Positions 36,819-50,300 are shown, counted from the stretch's first letter. The stretch is DNA of 64,000 bases from Phallusia mammillata (GCA_003260075.1 QLIY01000065.1:75463-139462); one strand, 5' to 3'. Made by a program: numbers and translations. The notes: generated from the sequence alone by a model not told the origin.

Positions 36819-39293
36819 CTAAGGTTTTGTTTTTTCTTTGACACAATTCCAAAAATGTGCAATATCAATAGTCTTTGCAGTACATGAACTGTCCACTTTT
36901 ACATCTTGTCCACCCATGATAATGTGTGTGGCATTGGTGATATCATATTCTTCAACAATATCACCATTGTATGCTGTCACATACCGCACCACACGTTTCT
37001 TATCTGCTAAGCCTGAGGGAACAAAAAATCTTAGCCCAAGAAACACATCATTAAGGAAATCAGCTTTGGGGTCTACCTTATTGGTGCTGCTGTTTGATGA
37101 TTGACCCAAAAGTAGAGAAATATCTGATTCTTCTTTTGATTTGACAAACAGCAACTTGAGGCGCTGAAGGGAAGTAGCATTTTCCCATGTTTTGTCATCA
37201 CGAATTCTTGTGACCCGGGGAAAACGGATAGAAATTCCATCAGCAGTGTGGGCATCAGATTTACTGAACTCAGTACCAGTAATTTCCCACACAGGTGCAG
37301 TTTTTGGATCTTGTACAACCAAATCTGGAACATACTGTCTAGTGACATTTAGCCAGGCTGGCACTTTGTTAAAGTCCTTGCTGATTTTTACAGTTTTGAG
37401 TTGTTTGTTAATTTTTTCCAGGGTTTTGTCATCATGCCCATTGCCAACTTTTGTCACAGTGCTCCACTTCTTTCTGTTCTCATCGTAAACACCCATCAAA
37501 AAGACTGACATAATACCACCCTTGTTGCCTGTACCATAATAGGCACCAAGTACAACCAGATCTGCTGTGTCAGCCATTTGACCTTGCATTAAATAATCTT
37601 TTTTCACCTTAAGCCAATGACGCTTGCCAGGTTCATAAATTCCATTTACATCTTTTAACACCAAACCTTCAAGTCCTTCTTGAATGACACGAATAATCAT
37701 GTTTTTCAAATCATTTGGTTTGTTCACAAACTTCATTTCAGAAAACATCACCCTGTTAGGAATTTCCGTCATGTTTTGTTCCAAACATTTCCGCCTTTGC
37801 TGAAGTGACTTGGTCATAAGGTTCTCCCCGTTAAAGTGTAAGATGTCAAAAACAAATAGGCACACATTTGCATTTTCAAACTTGGACTTTTTGTGGATGC
37901 CCAAAGTGCCAAAGGGGAGAGGGTTGCCTGTTTTGGTGTCAATAAGCAAAACTTCGCTATCCAGTATCATATTGTTGCCACCTGGAAAAGCCTGTGGAAT
38001 GTACTTTTCAAAATGTTGAATCTTGTGTGGTTGGACTGGTTTTAGGCTGCGACTGAAAAACTGAAACTTTCCACCAGACATATGAAGCTGCACTCTTTCA
38101 CCATCATACTTTATTTCTGAGTACATTCCTTTGGGACATTTCTTCATTGCTTGTTCAACTGACTTACATGCTTCAGCAAGCATTGGGGCAACTGGTGTCA
38201 TTAAGGAAGCTCTAACTTCCAAAGTTTTAACCCCACTCTTTCGGTTGTCCATAATTCTTGTAATGACATCAGATAAATCTTTTGAAGCCTTGAATGCTTC
38301 ATGTGCATTGGGATCCAGTGCATCCAAAATATGCTTTGCACCAGCAGTTATCCTTAGATCTCCCTTTATAAGTCGAACAATAGTCTTCAAGTCATTTGCT
38401 GTGCATCTTTTTGTCATTTTTTCTAGTAAAGCCATTTGATCTTCTTCTCTTGTCAGCCGGGAAAGATTTTCAAGAAACTTGTCTATGTCATGAATAGTCA
38501 GAGAACTTTTCTTAATTGGTGGGCACAATGAACTTGCCCCAAAGAATTTAAACACAGTTTCAGAAACATCACCCTGTTCCAAATCTTCAACCATTTCATC
38601 CAGGTCTTCCCCAAAAATTTGGCTAAACAGCTTTACCAACTGTTTACTTTGCAAATTGTAGGTGCGTTTAATTACCCCTGGCATGAGAAGCTTTATAATC
38701 ATGTACAGATCACCTGAAAAGGCAGTTCCACTTGTCCCCTTGGTAATGTAGTTTTTTACAATGCTTGTTTTCTCATTGTAGCTCGACTCATCAGCAATCA
38801 TAGCACAAAGGCGCCTAAACTCTCGAAAAAGGTTATCCTTGCTTTGGGGATTAACTGGAATTTTTTCAGGTGTTTGAGGTTTGCTGGTGGAGGGCTTCAT
38901 ATCAACAGAGATTTTAGCAGGTGGTGGGTCCGAAGTACTGGATGCTTTTCTCTTTTGTGGAGTTCCTTTTTTGGGTGTCTTTTTCTTTTCTTGCTGAAGG
39001 CAAAGTGACTTGATATGGTTTTTTATTGCATCTTTTTCTTCATCCTTCATGTCTGAAAATCCCTCTAAGTCAGTGACGTCTTCAATCTTTTTAGTTGTTG
39101 CCCGAGCTTTTTGAAACACTTCAAACATGCAATCAATATGATGGTACTGTTTCATCATGCCGTCACCATCATTGAAATAATTCGGAACCACTTTCGCAAT
39201 TCTAGGTGATCCTTTGTCAATGGGCTTCTTGCACTTTTTGCAGTTTGCTTTTCTTTTTGCATAGTCACACTGAAACTGCGTTGAGTCACCCAT
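36819..39293 (-). CDS. LIG3: DNA ligase 3
   Basis: LIG3 seals nicks in base-excision/single-strand-break repair with XRCC1 and maintains mitochondrial DNA; it uses ATP. It is one intronless frame of 824 residues. Order: PARP-type zinc finger (residues ~8-95; CKKC near 18-21, HHIDC), basic linker, DNA-binding domain, adenylation domain with the nucleophile Lys395 in EIKYDGERVQLH, MILDSEVLLID, EGLEGLVLKDV and LKVKKDYL, OB-fold with DGISIRFPRVTRIRDDK, and a C-terminal BRCT (VTAYNGDIVEEYDITNATHI). The zinc finger and BRCT separate it from LIG1 and LIG4. Human LIG3 gains a mitochondrial leader from an upstream in-frame Met; no such Met is evident here before the stop-containing upstream sequence. 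A broken copy of its 5' end lies downstream. Confidence 0.96.
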   Translation of the reverse strand: MGDSTQFQCDYAKRKANCKKCKKPIDKGSPRIAKVVPNYFNDGDGMMKQYHHIDCMFEVFQKARATTKKIEDVTDLEGFSDMKDEEKDAIKNHIKSLCLQQEKKKTPKKGTPQKRKASSTSDPPPAKISVDMKPSTSKPQTPEKIPVNPQSKDNLFREFRRLCAMIADESSYNEKTSIVKNYITKGTSGTAFSGDLYMIIKLLMPGVIKRTYNLQSKQLVKLFSQIFGEDLDEMVEDLEQGDVSETVFKFFGASSLCPPIKKSSLTIHDIDKFLENLSRLTREEDQMALLEKMTKRCTANDLKTIVRLIKGDLRITAGAKHILDALDPNAHEAFKASKDLSDVITRIMDNRKSGVKTLEVRASLMTPVAPMLAEACKSVEQAMKKCPKGMYSEIKYDGERVQLHMSGGKFQFFSRSLKPVQPHKIQHFEKYIPQAFPGGNNMILDSEVLLIDTKTGNPLPFGTLGIHKKSKFENANVCLFVFDILHFNGENLMTKSLQQRRKCLEQNMTEIPNRVMFSEMKFVNKPNDLKNMIIRVIQEGLEGLVLKDVNGIYEPGKRHWLKVKKDYLMQGQMADTADLVVLGAYYGTGNKGGIMSVFLMGVYDENRKKWSTVTKVGNGHDDKTLEKINKQLKTVKISKDFNKVPAWLNVTRQYVPDLVVQDPKTAPVWEITGTEFSKSDAHTADGISIRFPRVTRIRDDKTWENATSLQRLKLLFVKSKEESDISLLLGQSSNSSTNKVDPKADFLNDVFLGLRFFVPSGLADKKRVVRYVTAYNGDIVEEYDITNATHIIMGGQDVKVDSSCTAKTIDIAHFWNCVKEKTKP

Positions 39294-40754
39294 TTTTGTT
39301 TAAACCCTTTTTAAAGAAAATTTTCGGGGTTAATTGCAGATGATAGTTTGCATTCAGTCCTACAGGCAAACAACAGCCTATGAACAAAACCAACAATACA
39401 TCAATTGCAAAGCCATGTAACAAAAATCTGCACCTGTTTATAAAACCCTAGGTTTAAAAGTCAACACACAAAGGACAAACTAACTTAGTTATATCTTTAC
39501 TGTGGATGCTAGTCACACAAACTGTGGGTGCTATGCTCTCCTGAAAAGAGAGTGAATTAAATTGTATCACCTTAACACATGATAGATAGGTACTTGATTT
39601 GTGGCCTGTATTTTGACACATGTCAGCCCAGCAGTTGTACTGCACACCCCAAAAACACAAAATTTAAGTGCTTATGTTTGCTCCACTGCAGGACCCAAGA
39701 TTAACTTTGCTGTGGGTGCATTCACTGCATTGGCTTGTATAACAAGACGCCATCTGCAAATACCATAAAAAGGCACCAAATATTTTATGTACAAACCAGA
39801 TACAACCATTTATTGAGGTTCTCAGAGCAGGGGTGGCAATCATCCATCCACCATAGTTTTATTTGTATGTTTGTGGCTTTTTTAAAAAGCAATTATACCT
39901 TGTCCACAATCAAAAATAAGACAGTGTTTTGCAGATTTTGTCCTTTTTAGTAACTGTCAGAATAACAAAATGATTGCAACACTTACACTAAAAACTGTGA
40001 CTGATGACTAATGCAAATCACAATTAAAACCCAATCTGCATTATGGCGATAGACGACTAGCAAACCTATTCAGTTTGCTTCTAAACGACAACCAAGTCAA
40101 TGACATACTAGGAATCGAGCAACGATGTTTTATGCACAAAATTTTCTGTTACGCAAATGTTGGGTAAATTCTCAGTTGCGCAAGCGTTGGGTAAGTGTGT
40201 GTGTCGGTTGACAAAGCATTTTGAAGGACACAGGGATTGGCGCACATGTAACTTTCGTCACACTCCATTGCGCTGGTACTTTGTTTGAAGCGTGCATGGC
40301 AACAGAGTCGAATTATTTGACATGTGGAAAGAACACAACAAACAAAGGTTTTGCATTGAGTTACGATCGGACGTTGTTTATTGGATTTAACATCATATTC
40401 TAGTGTATTTAGTAACGGTTTTACGAATAATTAAGTTGTGATCTCCTCACACTCAAAAGAGTCAAGAACTAGTTCTCGAAATGTCCTTAAATCATGCATT
40501 CTTTCAGAGCTTAGCATTTGTATTTCTACCATTTTATTTGGTCAGATGGTTGTGTTTCATCGGTAACAAAATAGGCGATCGTGCTTCCGTGGTACAACGA
40601 ACACACCACACGGTTAATCGTATATAACTGTTAGCAATCGCATTAAACCACCTTCAAACCGACTAAATTTATTTCAGTAAGCAGCTTCGAAACGGGAGTC
40701 CATAGTTATTTGTTTATTCGGGTACCAGAATAACGTAACAATAATAAAACAGAA
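39294..40754. other. Intergenic region between LIG3 and the ZP gene
   Basis: The first 250 bp are the sequence shared with the LIG3 5' duplicate at 36035-36545. The remainder shows no gene I can support. Confidence 0.55.
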
Positions 40755-43440
40755 CTATGCTGTTTGCGGAAACATCTCCATCGCTTTGTTAGGAGGGGGT
40801 TGGTGGCGGAACCGGAATAGACGGACAAGGATGAATGCCACTATTGTGATGCACGAAATCGCAAAGGATACTATACCGATGATAAGTATAACCGGGGAGT
40901 AATCTGCATGAAAAAAAATGAAATAAGCTCGGAATTTTTTGCAGTTACACGTTACTCTTACATGCAATATCGTTAGCTGTTGTTGACATTACTGGCGATT
41001 CTTTAAGATTCGGTTTTACTACAAGATCTGGCAAAATTACGTCATCTTTAAATGTAACGATGCCTTCTGTGGTGCCCTGCAAATACAGATCTTCGATCTT
41101 GCGTCCTTTGGAACCGGGAATGATAGTAATTGGTCCGATCACGGCAAAAGCGAGGTTTTCTTCGGCTGATCGACGTTTTCGAGCGGCACTTGTGCAAAAG
41201 TTGTTTCCATTGTCGCTCGAGCAAGTCTGTAGGGAAAAATGTTATAGCAAAACTACCTTATAAAAACATGACAATGGGTAATTGTACGAACCTGCAGGTC
41301 ACCAGTTAGACACAACAAAATCTCCGCATGGATATAAATTTGTTGGCAATTGTCTGCCGTGCTTCGCGGAACCTGAATTGAACCACACACCGATTGCGGA
41401 GTTGACGTCGCTCCTGACCTCATCGTGAAGGAAAACATCTGATCAGCCGACGGACATCTACAAACCAAGATGTGACAGGTTCAGGTTTTTGACTAATCTT
41501 AGTTTTTGCCTATGGTGCATACCCAGCCGTCGCCATCATGGTTAACATACTGTCCATGTCAAATCTATCTGAGCTGCAAGAAAGGAATATTTTCTCTAAC
41601 GTCGTAACGAATTGTGCCCCTGGAAAGATCTCGTCCTGGTAATAGATAGGCTACATGATAGTAATGCAATGTATTGGTTATGTGACTTGTTGCAAACCTG
41701 TTTGGTGATGATCTTGACGTTAAAGTGGATCATTTGACCGACTGTGTAAACAGCCGCGTTGTGAACTTGCAAGTAGGAAGGGCAAGAGTTGTCGCAGATC
41801 TCTTGCTTACAAAGTGAGAATTCCGCTGCGAAACTTCCAGACTTGCTAATTACCGCAACATTTTCGTCGACCCTAAAATTCATTAAAACGCATTTAAAAC
41901 CTGCACAAAGATACATAAGTTATGTGATTATATACAGTGGCATAAGGGATGTGGTTGCTGTGTAATCCCTCGCGTAGATGCATGTGAAATTGAGGACAGG
42001 CACTGGCATGTCGAAGGGGCCTCCTGTGTTGCGATTGATCCAAAGTTTGTTCATGAACGATATTCCCGAAGCCACAACATCGTTTGTGTCGATCGTAGTC
42101 ATGCAGTCAGTGAAGGGGAGCGGTATCACGACTTTAAAGGTGTTCACCAGTGTGGAATAAGCTTCAAATTAGGTTGAAAAATTAGGCCTTTTTGGTTTTA
42201 CAAATTTATTGTAATTACCCACCGATACATCTGTCTGTGCTGTCCGCTTCAGGTGAGACGTAAATATAGCTGTTGCCAATTTCTTTGTCGAACTCTTGGT
42301 AGAACAGCGAGGACACCTCTATTTCAATGTTATTCTCCGTGCACAGAACAAACGGAATCGCTGACAAATGGTTAAAATAATATTCAAACCATATAACCTC
42401 AAATACAAGTAATCTTACCGATGTCGCAATTTTTACCAATGTATCCATCTTCGCTTACGCAATAGTAACCCAATTCGTGTTTACATGAAGGCTTGCATTC
42501 GCAATCACCTCCACATGGATTTGGTTGACACACGTTCTCGTCAATAATTATTTCGGGAACAAACTGTCTGCCACCTTTCTTTAACGAACCACATGTCATT
42601 CCTTCGTAGTTTTCAGCGCAATTGCATCTGAACAAAAAATGGCAACATACGCGCGCTGTAAAACAATAAAGCAACGCCAATCTGTACTTACAAAGTTGTG
42701 TTTTCGTTGGCATTGGTAAGGTTATTGCAAGATCCGCCATTTAAACAAGTACCATCTGCGCAGTTCCAGTCCTCAGGTGGAAGCACTTGGCAAACTGCTT
42801 CATTGTCCTGTCTGTGCATATACAACGAAAAAGTCGAAAATCTGCATTGTTCCAGTCGCATATTTCTATGGCCAGCAGGCAATACTTACGAAAGCAAGCA
42901 AACTTGGTAACTGGCATCACAGTACGGACATTTTACGTCGCAGGCCAACCCAACATATCCTTCTTCACAGTCGCAACTAAAAACAATGTTATTGTTATGA
43001 TACAAGTTACTATGCACAAGGAGTTAATGGAGTGTTAGAACTAACACTGGGTGAATGTACGCTCCGTGTTCGTTCACTTCCATCACTTTTTCACAAGTTC
43101 CATTCACGCACGACAGCGCTTGGCAAAGGACATCTACCAATCCATCCACATGCGTTTCGCAAAAGCCTACTCCTTGTCTACAATACAAATGCACGGGCTT
43201 TAAAACACTAGCACATTTATGAAATTTAAGGAACCTACTTGATGACACAAGCCTGATGAGCTTCGCACACTGGTTCGCACTTCCTTTGTCCTTCTCCCAA
43301 AACCACTCCGCAAGCAGCAAAGAAAAAGAATAAACTAGAATGAACAAAAGTCATAACACTGTAACTAAACGGTAAACGTAGTTAGATATTTTTATCCAAA
43401 GAAAACCAGCTTGCACTTACCTCAAGTAATGGAGCTCCAT
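40755..43440 (-). CDS. EGF and zona pellucida domain transmembrane protein (ascidian vitelline-coat type)
   Basis: A surface or egg-coat protein; ZP domains polymerise into extracellular filaments. Thirteen exons join to 631 residues: 43421-43440, 43239-43334, 43046-43177, 42890-42976, 42692-42811, 42419-42627, 42223-42360, 41936-42161, 41698-41872, 41523-41635, 41292-41457, 40962-41226 and 40755-40903. Order: signal peptide (SLFFFFAACGVVLG), Cys-rich/EGF-like modules to about residue 220 (CDCEEGYVGLACD, CLNGGSC, CNCAENYEGMTC), and a ZP domain of about residues 222-500 (VLCTENNIEIEVSS, VPVLNFTC, CNQIYIHAEILLC-like segment). A furin-type RKRR site near residue 511, a membrane span near 586-608 (VILIIGIVSFAISCITIVAF) and a short tail follow. 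The layout matches ascidian vitelline-coat proteins such as VC70/VC57, which is family knowledge. It is head to head with the kinase-sushi gene. Confidence 0.88.
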
Positions 43441-44356
43441 ACCGAAAACTGAAACCGGATAGCTAACAAAAAATAACAAAGGAAAACAACTGCAAACTAA
43501 CTGAAAATCAACAGAACAATGCATGGCCTGAGTGCCAAGGTGTATTTATATGCCAAAGCAATCAAACCGCGAGCGTCTTACACCGTTACAAAATACCCGC
43601 ACCAATTTTTGCCAATTGCAATCAAAATTTAAAGGTAACCGACACTTTACGCAGTAGGTTAAAGGTTTTCCAACCAAATACAATTTTATTTAAATGGTAG
43701 TGCCCAAAAAATCAAGTTATCGTAGGGTGGTTTGCAAATCAGGCCTGCTCAAAGCAGGACCATATCATAAAACAATCATCGGGACCATGATTTTATTAGA
43801 AAACAGCTTCAGGATAATTTCGTTGGGATTTTTTTGAAAACACTCAATTGAGTATCTTAAATCGATAAAAATGATATTTCACGAATCTATACAGTAATTA
43901 TTGTCACTTTTTAACTGCCAGACGGTTTGTTTGAAGGTGTCACAAAGTCGCACAAACGCAAACTTGAACTACCTTTACGAAAGTGGTCGCAGTCAATGAA
44001 GCATAACAGCTATTCATTGACGGGTATAGCAAAGGTGTATTTACAAAAGGCTCAGTCAATTGCGTTACACAACAGGAAAAAGGCAAGTGCTTATCGTTGT
44101 TAGTTGCTCTGAACGATAAGATAAATGTATTAGTAAAGCAGTTTCGCCAAGCACCTGCGTTTTAACGGACTGTGTACAGCAGTAAGCATTGACGAGTTTG
44201 CATAACGAATTTGCTGTAAGGTTACAAAAAGAAACGTACTTAAACGAAACTAAAAATTACACAAATATTTATGCATTGATTGTTTAGACAAAAGCTGCAG
44301 TGATGTTTTGTCGATGAATGTAGTTTTACAGATGTAAATAAAACACGTGGTGTCAG
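43441..44356. promoter_or_regulatory. Shared upstream region of the ZP gene and the kinase-sushi gene
   Basis: About 0.9 kb separates two divergent start codons, so both promoters should lie here. The ZP side has a TATA box. I see no obvious TATA box at a fitting distance on the kinase side. Confidence 0.5.
43543..43550 (-). promoter_or_regulatory. TATA box of the ZP gene
   Basis: TATAAATA on the minus strand, 103 bp upstream of the chosen ATG (43440). Transcription starting 25-30 bp downstream would exclude or just reach an in-frame upstream ATG at 43524, which favours the 43440 start followed by a good signal peptide. Confidence 0.6.
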
Positions 44357-47300
44357 ATGGAGCCTTTACCAGCAGCAGGGCAAGGACAAGAACAAAATAT
44401 GAATGCTAGTAGTTCAGCACACCAATCACAACCAAGGGAACTTAAGCAGCTATACCGGTTTGACGATAATGAACTCTCAGGGGAAAGCGCCGTCGATCAT
44501 GGAGGCTTTGGACAAGTTATACACCGGAAATGGAATAGGAATGGAAAAGAATTTGACGTTGCTGAAAAACAACTCATTACGTACAGTACAAAGGGGTAGG
44601 CTGATAAATTATTAAGGTGTCTGCGGTTAACTTTTTTTGCATTAAACTAAACTTTCCTTCGCACCAAGCATGTGCTTGTTTGCCAATGGCGCTAAGATTT
44701 TATTCGTTACTTACAGGGACGAAAGAAACTTGGAACACGAAGCAGAAATGTTGGTAAAAATTCGGCACAAACATGTTGTCAAGTTGCACGGGGTCCGGTT
44801 CACAGCAAACAAGGATTTTTGTCTGGTTATGGAATACATGAGATATGGCTCGTGCAACAGGTTTTTCAATACCCCGTTCAAGGAAGACACAATGCCGCTG
44901 AAATATCGAATTGCAATTCAGGTTGACAACAAAAAATCAATTTACCATTTACAAGACACGTTTTGACTCGATCTTTTTTATAGGTCGCGGAAACAATGAT
45001 ATATCTTCACAGCCGCAAACCCAGGCAAATTCTTCACCTAGATTTAAAGTCGGCAAACGTTTTGTTGGATGACAGATTAAATGTTAAAGTAAGAGGTCTT
45101 GCGTTTGCTTGCTATCATTACAATAAGTCACCTTTCTGCGTATTGTGAAGGTTTGTGATTTTGGACTTTCCGTTCTCCACACCGTTAGTCGCATTGCTCA
45201 GCAATCGGCAGGTTAGTGACAAAGCAAACAACTTAAAGAGTGACGAAGTGTCTCGCAAACAAACAGCATATACCGCGTGGGAGCATTAGGCTGGTTTGCG
45301 GGAATTGGGAAATTCCCAGAACATAATTACAAGATATTGGCTTTCAAATACCCTACCAGCCCACGCATGTTGAAGCACCGCCCTTTGTTACCTTCAGGCG
45401 TGAGAGAGGGAACTACAAACAAAACAAAAAACCTTTGTTTTTTAAGCGGGTTTCGCATTGAGGTCTATTATGTGCGTAGGCCGAAACACATATTTGTATT
45501 CACCTTAAGACCCGTTTATGTACAGGGCCGTCAAAGGGCATTGGTGGGACCTGCACTCATTTGGCACCGGAACACTTGCGATCGTCAAAAAGTAAACCAA
45601 CAACAAAATCAGACGTGTACAGGTAAAGACATGTGTACATAATATACTTGCACAGTCATAGCTAACAACTGTTCCATTGTTTCTAGCTTCGCTATATTTA
45701 TTTGGGAATTACTGACCAACAAACAGCCGTATGAACGTAAGCACTGGCATATTAGCAGGTCAATATGGTTAAAAACACATGGTTTTAATGGTGGCCTAAT
45801 TGTTACAGATGCAATGGAACATAGCATTTGGAAGAATAATGTGATTAGTGGCGAAAGACCGGATTTAGAACTTGTTCCTAACCCTTCACCAAAAGAACTC
45901 GTGCATTGCATGATACAGTCTTGGAAACAGCGGCCTGAGGACCGACCAGAGTTCTATGGTAAGCATAACAGTGCTATAGGTTCTTGTTATATTTTTGGCA
46001 CTTTTATAGCACACATGTATTGTAAGTGATGCGCAGCGACGTTATGAGCGAGAAGTGTAGCTTTTTTTAGAGTGTGGTGAGTGGTGACGAGCTCGCAAGC
46101 ATCTACATGACTTTCTTCATGTAGATTCCGATTCCGATACTTACTAATTTGTTGATAAATACGTTTTTAGGAATTCCATAAATAAAACTCAACGAATTCT
46201 ATTTTGCAAACCATTCGTATAAATCAGTGTTAATTTTTTTTTTTACTTCTAATGTTGTAAAAATTAACATCCACAGTATTCAGGAGCTTTTTTTATTCTG
46301 TGTGTAGAAATATACAAACAACTTCACCCGTTTCCATACGAAGCTGCGTTTATCGAACGATTGGTTACTGGCCTTCTGCTTTCGCCGGTAAAAAAATATT
46401 GCCAGTTAAAAATTGTACTTTTTTGCTAAAGTTGTTTTCGTTATTTAAGAATTTAAACCCCAAACGGTTTCTACCTGCGCAAGTTTCGGCGCCAACCGCA
46501 ACGAATCGTCACGCGCATCCACACACGCTTGAAAGACGAACTGGGGATTTTTCGTGAGTCCAATTTTTATGGAGTTCCTATAGTTCATTATATATAGTAT
46601 CTGCAAGGTACCTGAATCCATTGTCTGTAAACTTGTTTTTGTTGCAATAAATTAAACAAACACGACTATCAGCCAGCTTCTACATTTTCGCAGCCCGAGT
46701 GTCTTCAATTTTGATCGTAGCGAAGATCAAACAGTTGCCAAACAACCCGTTAATCTCCACGTACACCCCTCTCAATCGTCCAATTGGCATGATTCTGGCA
46801 ACGCTAGCTTGGCATCATCTGGCCAAAATGTCAGACTTAACACTGGGGAGTTTTCACACACGATTTGCTCCGACGAAGCACCATTAATCCAAACATCAAT
46901 CCCTGAACTGAACGGTAGGCTATACTTACATACAGCTGCTACGTTGTTGTGCTGTACTCAATGTTATTATTTCACAGAAACCGAAGCGGTGCAGCCCACA
47001 AATAGCAAACGCTTCGGTGGTTGTTGCAAAGCCACAAGGATTGTTCCTGCCGTTCTTGTGATCGTTGCCATTGGAGTAGCCTTTCCATTCGTTTATCTCC
47101 ATTTAGCGAGAGGCGGTAAGGTTAATATATTGTCGGAATGATATAGCTGTTTGTCAGGTGAAATGTTAAAAACGTGTAACAGCAAACTAAAGGCATAAAA
47201 AGACCTTTCTGAAATACGAATTTGTTCGATGATAGCCCCCCCCCCTCCATTCGTTTATCTCCATTTAGCGAGAGGCGGTAAGGTTAATATATTATCGGAA

Positions 47301-50300
47301 TGATATAGCTGTTTGTCAGGTGTAATGTAAAAACGTAACAGCAAACTAAAGGCGTAAAAAGACCTTCCTGAAATACGAATTTGTTCGATGATAATTTTCT
47401 ATCACTCAGCGCCAAGTAAGTCAATAAAACATCTACCGCCTCCCAGGCATTTCAGTAAACGGGCGTTAGAAAAATCTCAGCTTATTTAATTGTGAAAATC
47501 TCAGTGTGGACCGCAGTTGAATGGCTCAAGACACTTGCACTCAGCATATAAACTTGGTCATTGATCAATTTTAACCGTGTATTTTAGGGCCGTGTCCGAG
47601 TTTACCTTCACCCGACCAGTATAAAAGCATTTCTTGCCACCCACCAGTGAATCCTGGTGCCAATCAAGTGGCGTCTGGGACGGTTTGTGAAATATTCTGC
47701 AAAACTGGGTATGGGATCAAAAACGGAAGTTCACAAATCACGTGCGAGAAGCCTGGCATTTGGTCAGAATCAAAACCGGTTTGTTCGAAGTGTAAGTAAC
47801 ATTCGTATATAATTTCCAATTTCAAACAAATCAGTACTATACGCATAAATAGGCAACCACAAGCCTTTAAATCAGTGGTTCTCAACCGGGGGTCCGCAAA
47901 GCGTTTTAAAAATGGACATTGATAAAGCGCTATTGAAAAATATGTTTCAGCGTTTTAAAATAACATGAAACTTGTTGAAAAACGGTTTTCATAGGCGATA
48001 ACCCAAAATGCATTGCGATATTTTAACCCCATTGTGATGCAACAGACGTAAATTGCTGGTGACAAACAACGTCACATCACAATGTAATGGCTCTATATTA
48101 TTGAGTTCCGATGTCCCAGCCCAGTCAAAGTGATTGAAATTTTGGTCCTGGACCAAACGTGCTGGTTGGTATATTCTGCACCTTTTTGGGGTTGCTTAAA
48201 TGGACAAAATAATGGACAAAATTGCTTAAATGGACAAAATAACAAAAAATGGACAAAATATACCAAAACCTTCAAAGGGGTCCGCGATTAGCTTGACAGT
48301 ACCAAAAGAGGTCCGCAAAGGCAAAAAGGTTGAGAACCACTGCTTTAAATCCTCAAAAAAGACCTAAGCATTTGTCTACAAACTTGGCAAACCACTTATA
48401 GTTCCTGCTTTTTAATTTTTCTTAAAAGTATTTTAAATTGTTTACATGTCATCGCATTGCAGTTCGCACAGTGCAACCTTTCCATAAACAAATTTTAAAT
48501 AGCTCCACAAAGGTAAAAAATAATTTTACCATTATTTCTAGTGGCAGTTTGTCCTTCATTGCCCGACCCTGCTAATGGCGGGTCCACAAACTGCACCGAC
48601 AGCTCTTACGAAATGTCCGTGTGTCAGTTTTCCTGTCCACCTGGCTTTCGTCTGCGCTATGAATCTTCAGCTGGCCTTAATATCGATTCTAAGACGTCGA
48701 CTACTTGTCGTGTTACGAGCGGTACCGCAAAATGGGATTTACCAGTGCCGTATTGCGAAAAAGGTAGGCTACACCCTATTCGATTCCAGTCGATTTTACT
48801 GTAATACAGATACCAGTGAAATAAAAAGAAATATGGTCGTTAGTGGTTTTTTAGTAGGCCTATCATCATTTGTAAGCGGTAATTTTTGCAAAAACAATAA
48901 ATGTGTGTTATATTAAAGATTGCACCAGTGAATTTTATTGTCGTTTATATAGTTTCTTTTCCGGTACCTTGCGATTACCATTGTCCGTGTTTGTAATCTT
49001 ACCCGCAAAAACATACCATTTGCAGTATATAGGCCTACAAAATACTCCAGAAGGGCGGCAGACGACCAGCGTCAGTTAAATCTTTTGTTTACGAAACAGA
49101 AATATTAATTTAGTCTATTAAGAAGGCATCATCAGTTTCCGTTGTATGTAAATTGAACTATTTTCCGTCCTATTTGATTCTGACTCCCCCCCCCCTTATA
49201 TAGTTTCTTTTCCGGTACCTTGCGATTACCATTGTCCGTGTTTATAATCTTACCCGCAAAAACATGCCATTTTGAAGTATATACTAAATACTCCAGAAGG
49301 GCGGCAGACGACCAGCGTCAGTTAAATCTTTTGTTTACGAAACAGAAATATTAATTTAGTCTATTAAGAAGGCATCATCAGTTTCCGTTGTATGTAAATT
49401 GAACTATTTTCCGTCCTATTTGATTCTGACTATTTGCATAAAACGGAAATTGATGATGCCTTCTAAATAGACGAAATTAATATTTCTGTTTCGTAAACAA
49501 AAGATTTAACTGACGCTGGTCGTCTGCCGCCCTTCTGGAGTATTTTGTAGGCCTATATACTGCAAATGGTATGTTTTTGCNCTGGCACTGTACGGCATTG
49601 TTTCCATCGACTGCATATCCTTGGTAACAATCAAGATTACATATCGTACCATTGTTGTATGAAGTTCCGGCAACATTTGTCACAGAGACCGCGTTGCAGT
49701 CATACTTTCCAGTCGTTGGGTTTGGTAAAGAGGGACATACTGAAACTACAAGCAAACTGTATACGTTTTTTATATCACAGCCAAAGGATCTCTCCTCACT
49801 TATCAAACACAATAAATGTATGTTATTTGTATGATTGCAAGAGTGAATATGTGCTTTTAAAGTAAGGAAGTTTCTTTTCCGGTACCTTGCAATTACCATA
49901 TTGTCTGTGTTTATTATCTCACCTGCAAAAAACATGTAATTTTGCAGTATATACTAAATATTCCAGAAGGGCGGCAGACGACCAGCGTCAGTTAAATCTT
50001 TTGTTTACGAAACAGAAATATTAATTTCGTCTATTTAGAAGGCATCATCAGTTTCCGTTGTATGCAAATCGAGATATTTTCCGCCCTATTTCAATATGAC
50101 TGTTTGCATAAAACGGAAACTGATGATGCCTTCTAAATAGACGAAATTAATATTTCTGTTTCGTAAATAAAAGATTTAACTGACGCTGGTCGTCTGCCGC
50201 CCTTCTGGAATATTTAGTATATACTGCAAAATTACATGTTTTTTGCAGGTGAGATAATAAACACAGACAATATGGTAATTGCAAGGTACCGGAAAAGAAA

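Noticed and set aside
49477..49935. Separate minus-strand sushi gene
   Set aside because: It is the reverse complement of sushi exon 3 within the palindrome, and is cut by an N; no other exons accompany it.
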